Positions 60,705 through 64,000 of a DNA stretch of 64,000 nt are shown here, piece by piece. Source of the DNA: CAZMVU01 sp964569295 (GTDB lineage: Bacteria; Hydrogenedentota; Hydrogenedentia; Hydrogenedentales; JAGMZX01). Positions within the stretch are counted from its first letter, which is position 1. The number at the start of each line of letters is the position of its first letter. The notes beneath the pieces are model-generated. The model was given only the letters and a program-made list of their open reading frames with translations, was not told where the DNA came from and did no database searches. Position numbers and translations under genes: made by a program. The DNA is taken from NCBI GenBank assembly GCA_964569295.1, contig CAZMVU010000001.1, positions 167,428 to 231,427 on the forward strand, in the 5' to 3' direction.

Positions 60705-62075
60705 TTACACGCAATACTTGTCCGCCTCCTTGAGCGCCACATCGAGAATGCCGATGGCCTCGTCGATCTCGTCTTTCGTGACGATAAGCGGCGGCGCAAG
60801 CGCCATGCTGTTGCCGGGGTTCGCGGCCATGGCCATCATGCCGCCTTCCATCAGCTTCTTCGCCACTTCGAGCTTCGGGTTCATGCCGGGCCGCACCTTC
60901 GCGTCGTAGGGCATGATCGGCTCCTTCGTCTCCTTGTTCTTCACGAGTTCCAGCCCGACGAACAACCCTTTGCCACGCACATCGCCCACGCATGGGTGCT
61001 TCTCCTGCAATACGCGGCACTGATCCAGCAGGTATTCGCCCAACGCCGCGCTACGCTCGATGAGCCCGTCCATATGGTAGATGGGGATAGTCGCCATCGC
61101 CGCCGCACACCCCAACGCATGGCCGGCGTAGGTGGCACCATGGCCGAAGAATTGGTCCTTGAACCGCTCGCCGATCTCACGCCGCACGATGGTCGCACCG
61201 AGGGGGGCGTAGCCGCAGGTCATCCCCTTCGCCAAGGTCATGATATCCGGCACCACGCCCCAGTGGTCTACGGCAAACCATTTGCCCGTGCGGCCGAACC
61301 CGGTCATGACCTCATCGCAGATCATGAGCACGTTCCACTTGTCGCACATTTCGCGCAGGGCGGGCAGGTATTCATCCGGCGGCACAATGACTCCGTTGGC
61401 GCCGGTGATCGGCTCGAGGATAATTCCCGCCACATGCCGGTCGCCGCCTTCCATCTCGATGACCCGCTCGGTGTATTCCACAGTGCGCATGGCGCAGTCG
61501 GTCGGGTTGGACGTGCCGAAGAAACACCGGTACGGATAGGGCTGGGGAACCCGGATGAAACCCGTGCCGCCCTGCACCTGGAACCAGTTGCGCGGGTCGC
61601 CGGCCGAGGCCGTCATCGACGTCGCCGTGCCGCCATGGTACGTCGGGTAGCGGCTGATGATGCTGCGCCGGCCCGTGTATTGGTGCGCGATCTTGATGGC
61701 CGCCTCGTTCGCCTCTGTGCCGCCAATCGTGAGGAAGCAGCGCGACAAATCCCCGGGCGTGATGTCCGCCAGCAGCTTCGCCAGCTTCGCCCGGGGCTTC
61801 GTCGAGAAGCTGGGCGCGAACGACGTGAGCACATCCGCCTGGTCCTTGATTGCCTGGAGCACCCGTTCGTCTTGATGGCCGATGTTGTGCGACACAAAGC
61901 ACGAGCTGAAGTCGAGCAGAGTGCGGCCGTCCTCGAGCTCGAAGCGAATGCCCTTCGCACCCACTACGCGCGGCGGTGACTGGCGCGGCTGAAAGGACCA
62001 CGAATGAAAGATGTGGTCCACCTCGTAGCGGTCAAGGTCTTCCTTGCTGTCCGGGATGTGAACGGGATCAAACAT
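60705..62075 (-). CDS. Class III aminotransferase
   Basis: A 456-residue PLP-dependent omega-aminotransferase. The PLP Lys lies in MTLAKGMTCGYAPLGA; ICDEVMTGFGRTGKWFA carries the PLP-pyridine Asp and GATYAGHALGCAAA follows. It belongs to the group with taurine, beta-alanine and other omega-amino-acid aminotransferases; I cannot choose the substrate. The APC permease gene lies 67 bases upstream on the same strand, suggesting uptake and use of one amino compound. The ATG at 62075 has AGGAG eight bases upstream. Confidence 0.9.
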   Translation of the reverse strand: MFDPVHIPDSKEDLDRYEVDHIFHSWSFQPRQSPPRVVGAKGIRFELEDGRTLLDFSSCFVSHNIGHQDERVLQAIKDQADVLTSFAPSFSTKPRAKLAKLLADITPGDLSRCFLTIGGTEANEAAIKIAHQYTGRRSIISRYPTYHGGTATSMTASAGDPRNWFQVQGGTGFIRVPQPYPYRCFFGTSNPTDCAMRTVEYTERVIEMEGGDRHVAGIILEPITGANGVIVPPDEYLPALREMCDKWNVLMICDEVMTGFGRTGKWFAVDHWGVVPDIMTLAKGMTCGYAPLGATIVRREIGERFKDQFFGHGATYAGHALGCAAAMATIPIYHMDGLIERSAALGEYLLDQCRVLQEKHPCVGDVRGKGLFVGLELVKNKETKEPIMPYDAKVRPGMNPKLEVAKKLMEGGMMAMAANPGNSMALAPPLIVTKDEIDEAIGILDVALKEADKYCV

Positions 62076-62142
62076 GGCAACTACTCCTGCTATTGGCTTC
62101 GAACCGCGAGGCGGGAATCGTCCGCGGCATACGGATATGGCG

Positions 62143-63546
62143 TTATGGAGCCGGCGTGTCTTCGTCTTTGCCGGGGATATCCTCGAGCCGCGCCCAGTCC
62201 TCGGGTGTGAACCGGCGCGTATACACGAGGTACAGCACCACGGCCAGCACCAGCCACACCGCATAGAGCCCCACCACCACGGGCGCCTCGAGGGCAAGCA
62301 CAATGCCCATCGCCAGTGACACGCCGATCGTTATTACGGCGCAGAGAATCAGCGTAGTGCGTGAAAACTGGATATACGCCCCCGCATGCCGCTCCGGATA
62401 CACCCGGGGCAGACGAAGGGCCGCCAGGCTCAACATGCTCGACACCGACAAAATGCCAATGGCCGCGGCCAGGCCGTAGAAATCGACCCCTTGCCCCCCC
62501 GCGATAAGGAGCACCACGAAGAGGAAAAACAGCGTGACCGCGTTGTTGGGCGAGTGCGTGCGCGGCGACACCCGGGCCAACACCGCCGGTCCCACGCCGT
62601 CGCGGGCCTGGGCAAAGAACTCGCGCGGAATGGCGAGGGCGGCGGCGTTGAGCGAGGTAAGCCCCGCCGTGACCGCGCCAAAGCCCAGAAACCGCAGCCA
62701 GAAGGGACCGAGGAACGGCGTCCCCGATTCCGTCAGCGGCTGGTGAAACGCCGCGAACGCGCCGGGCGCGTGCAGCGGCTGGGTGCTGATGTAGACCTGC
62801 CCCACCAGAATGTAGATGATGGCTACCACCACCCCGCCAAGAATAAGCGCGAGGGGAATGTTGCGCCGGGCGTCCTTGATCTCCTCGCCCATCTCCGCGA
62901 TCACCTGGAAGCCCATGCACGTGGCGTAGGCCAGGAGCACCGCCTCGATAAACGGTCCTGCCCCCGCATGCGGCACGAGCGCGGCATCCAGCTCGACATG
63001 AAACAGGCCGGCTATGCCGTAGACGAGCAGCGCCGTGACGAACTGCACCGCCATCAGTACCTGGAGCGACATGGCCAGCCGCATGCCCACCTGGTACACA
63101 ATGTAGAACCCCAGCAACACGATGAGCGCGTTCAGGTGGTCACTGGCGGGTATGGGGGTGTGTTCGGCAAGCGCATGCGTCAGTGGCACATACTTCGCCA
63201 GCGTGAGCGCCACCACGGTCGTCGAGGCGCCACCGCCGAGAATCAGGCAGTACGACGTGAGCCAGCCGAGAAAGGGCGACAGCAACCGGCTGCCGAACAG
63301 AAACCCCGCCCCCGCACGCGGTAACGCGCCCGACAATTCGATTATCGGAATGACGCCGAAGATCGAAATCACGATCGAGACGATGAACGCCAGCCAGATG
63401 GCCCCGCCCGCACCCGCCGCTATCGGCTGCACCTGCACGAAGATGCCCGCACCCACCACCGCACCCGCCACCAGCGCCACCGCACCCACCAGGTTGATCG
63501 AGCGTTGCAGCTCCCCACCCGTGCTCTTGTTGCTTCCTTCCGCCAT
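62143..63546 (-). CDS. APC-superfamily amino acid permease
   Basis: A 467-residue permease with about twelve helices. Helix 1 has the unwound substrate-site motif GAVVGAGIFV; IIELSGALPRAGAGFLFGSRLLSPFLGWL is typical; helix 6 lies in FQVIAEMGEEIKDARRNIP, a conserved APC segment. Transport would be driven by H+ or Na+. The ATG at 63546 has GGGAGG five bases upstream; a GTG one codon before is less well placed. With the aminotransferase downstream it forms a probable operon for an amino acid or amine. Confidence 0.9.
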   Translation of the reverse strand: MAEGSNKSTGGELQRSINLVGAVALVAGAVVGAGIFVQVQPIAAGAGGAIWLAFIVSIVISIFGVIPIIELSGALPRAGAGFLFGSRLLSPFLGWLTSYCLILGGGASTTVVALTLAKYVPLTHALAEHTPIPASDHLNALIVLLGFYIVYQVGMRLAMSLQVLMAVQFVTALLVYGIAGLFHVELDAALVPHAGAGPFIEAVLLAYATCMGFQVIAEMGEEIKDARRNIPLALILGGVVVAIIYILVGQVYISTQPLHAPGAFAAFHQPLTESGTPFLGPFWLRFLGFGAVTAGLTSLNAAALAIPREFFAQARDGVGPAVLARVSPRTHSPNNAVTLFFLFVVLLIAGGQGVDFYGLAAAIGILSVSSMLSLAALRLPRVYPERHAGAYIQFSRTTLILCAVITIGVSLAMGIVLALEAPVVVGLYAVWLVLAVVLYLVYTRRFTPEDWARLEDIPGKDEDTPAP

Positions 63547-63592
63547 CACGACCTCCCATTCCCTCCCGGGATTGAACGGCTACGATTCTAAG

Positions 63593-63608
63593 TCGGAACG
63601 GGGGCAAA
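63593..63608 (+). repeat. 16-base inverted repeat, left arm
   Basis: TCGGAACGGGGGCAAA; its reverse complement lies at 63832-63847 (16 of 16). The arms enclose about 220 bases that carry the two-part repeat element at 63633-63704 and a CACAGAGACACAGAG-type sequence near 63763-63777. Confidence 0.8.
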
Positions 63609-63632
63609 AACCAAGGGAGAACATTCGCTAGC

Positions 63633-63704
63633 GTGGCCGGGCTCCTGATCGCGTCACGGCGCCGGCCTTCAGGTCTCCACTTTTCCTGCGCCGTCTGGAG
63701 ACCT
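63633..63704. repeat. Second copy of the two-part intergenic repeat
   Basis: 63633-63657 matches the 33-base unit of 27078-27176 over most of its length (GTGGCCGG, CTCC and GATCGCG cores), and is followed by an AGGTCTCC/GGAGACCT hairpin (63671-63678 with 63697-63704), the same order as at 27181-27227. Confidence 0.7.
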
Positions 63705-63831
63705 ACGGTTATTGCCAGAAACTTTCCAAAGGGAAGCGGGAGAAAGAGGAAAGAGAATATTGCACCACAGAGACACAGAGTACCACAGAGGGGAAAGAAA
63801 ACAGAGAAACCTTGAAGGCAAGGAAACAGAA

Positions 63832-63865
63832 TTTGCCCCCGTTCCGAAATTTCCATTTCGGAACG
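63832..63865. repeat. Right inverted-repeat arm with a perfect hairpin
   Basis: 63832-63847 is the right arm of the 16-base repeat. It overlaps a perfect hairpin, CGTTCCGAAAT (63840-63850) with ATTTCGGAACG (63855-63865), with a 4-base loop. Confidence 0.75.
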
Positions 63866-64000
63866 CAATTGTATTTCGAAGTTTATCCGCCTCCGGCGGG
63901 CTTTGCTTCGCTCTTCAGTGAAGAGGAAGCGAAGCTTCCAGATACGTAATTCTTTAGCCGATTGCCGTGAGCCGTTTCCCATACGTCATACAACTCCCTG
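63866..64000. other. Repeat-rich right end, no gene seen
   Basis: It contains a bulged hairpin (GCTTCGC 63905-63911 with GCGAAGC 63929-63935) and the 26-base motif 63945-63970 shared with 39566-39591. No coding sequence is supported between the APC permease and the window end. Confidence 0.5.

Noticed and set aside
63763..63799. CACAGAGACACAGAG-type sequence near the window end.
   Set aside because: Low-complexity sequence of a kind I have seen in unrelated genomes; no function assigned.

Overview
The window is about 63% G+C and densely packed with bacterial genes. It has no rRNA, tRNA, phage, transposase or CRISPR that I can recognise. The gene content suggests a free-living Gram-negative-type bacterium of an under-sampled lineage, possibly Candidatus Hydrogenedentota or a PVC relative. 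The clues are twin-arginine-exported Gfo/Idh-type oxidoreductases, secreted glycosidases, an NQR sodium pump with ApbE, a UroD-family protein in a sugar operon, and dispersed intergenic repeats. The phylum is inference; no marker here proves it.

Layout. 1-6.8 kb: the end of a six-hairpin glycosidase, then rsgA, a methyltransferase, glycyl-tRNA synthetase, a polytopic GT39-like membrane protein and an SDR oxidoreductase. 6.9-14 kb: a promoter with a 20-codon leader ORF ahead of an atypical response regulator and a hybrid histidine kinase, then an ABC ATPase coupled to an ABC permease-CPBP protease fusion, and a GT4 glycosyltransferase. 14-20 kb: lysA, then the tight string radA-disA-pyrK-pyrD. 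20-28.5 kb: a carbohydrate region with glutaminyl cyclase, a GH38/PfkB/UroD-like operon, a toxin-antitoxin pair whose toxin is frameshifted, a repeat cluster and a secreted sialidase-like protein. 28.6-34.7 kb: a reduced FtsX-like permease with a degenerate ABC ATPase, a CDF cation exporter, a Tat-exported Gfo/Idh protein, an IMPase with a Lys-rich tail and a small response regulator. 35.4-46.8 kb: surE-yqaA-SGNH hydrolase, a macro-domain protein, a Tat-exported Mn-type SOD, ATP sulfurylase, a glycosyltransferase, a GH99-like secreted protein and a MenE-like ligase. 46.8-54.3 kb: nqrABCDEF-apbE read leftward, and an Lrp/AsnC ligand-binding-domain protein. 54.6-64 kb: two methyltransferases, a secreted PI-PLC-like protein, a GntR regulator, a Tat-exported sugar-isomerase-like protein, a nucleotidyltransferase, an aminotransferase with an APC permease, and a repeat-rich right end.

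How the parts work together. The NQR complex would pump Na+ while oxidising NADH, and ApbE would attach FMN to NqrB and NqrC. The NatA/NatB-like exporter and the APC permease could be linked to the Na+ economy (inference). Several glycosidases, a sugar kinase, Gfo/Idh and isomerase-like proteins point to glycan scavenging.

The items I find most worth following up are the GH38-PfkB-UroD operon with an HxC motif, the ABC system lacking its catalytic Glu and switch His, the two-part intergenic repeat family, and the Tat-exported isomerase-like protein. Start codons were chosen by eye from Shine-Dalgarno spacing; all family assignments come from motif recognition without database searches.
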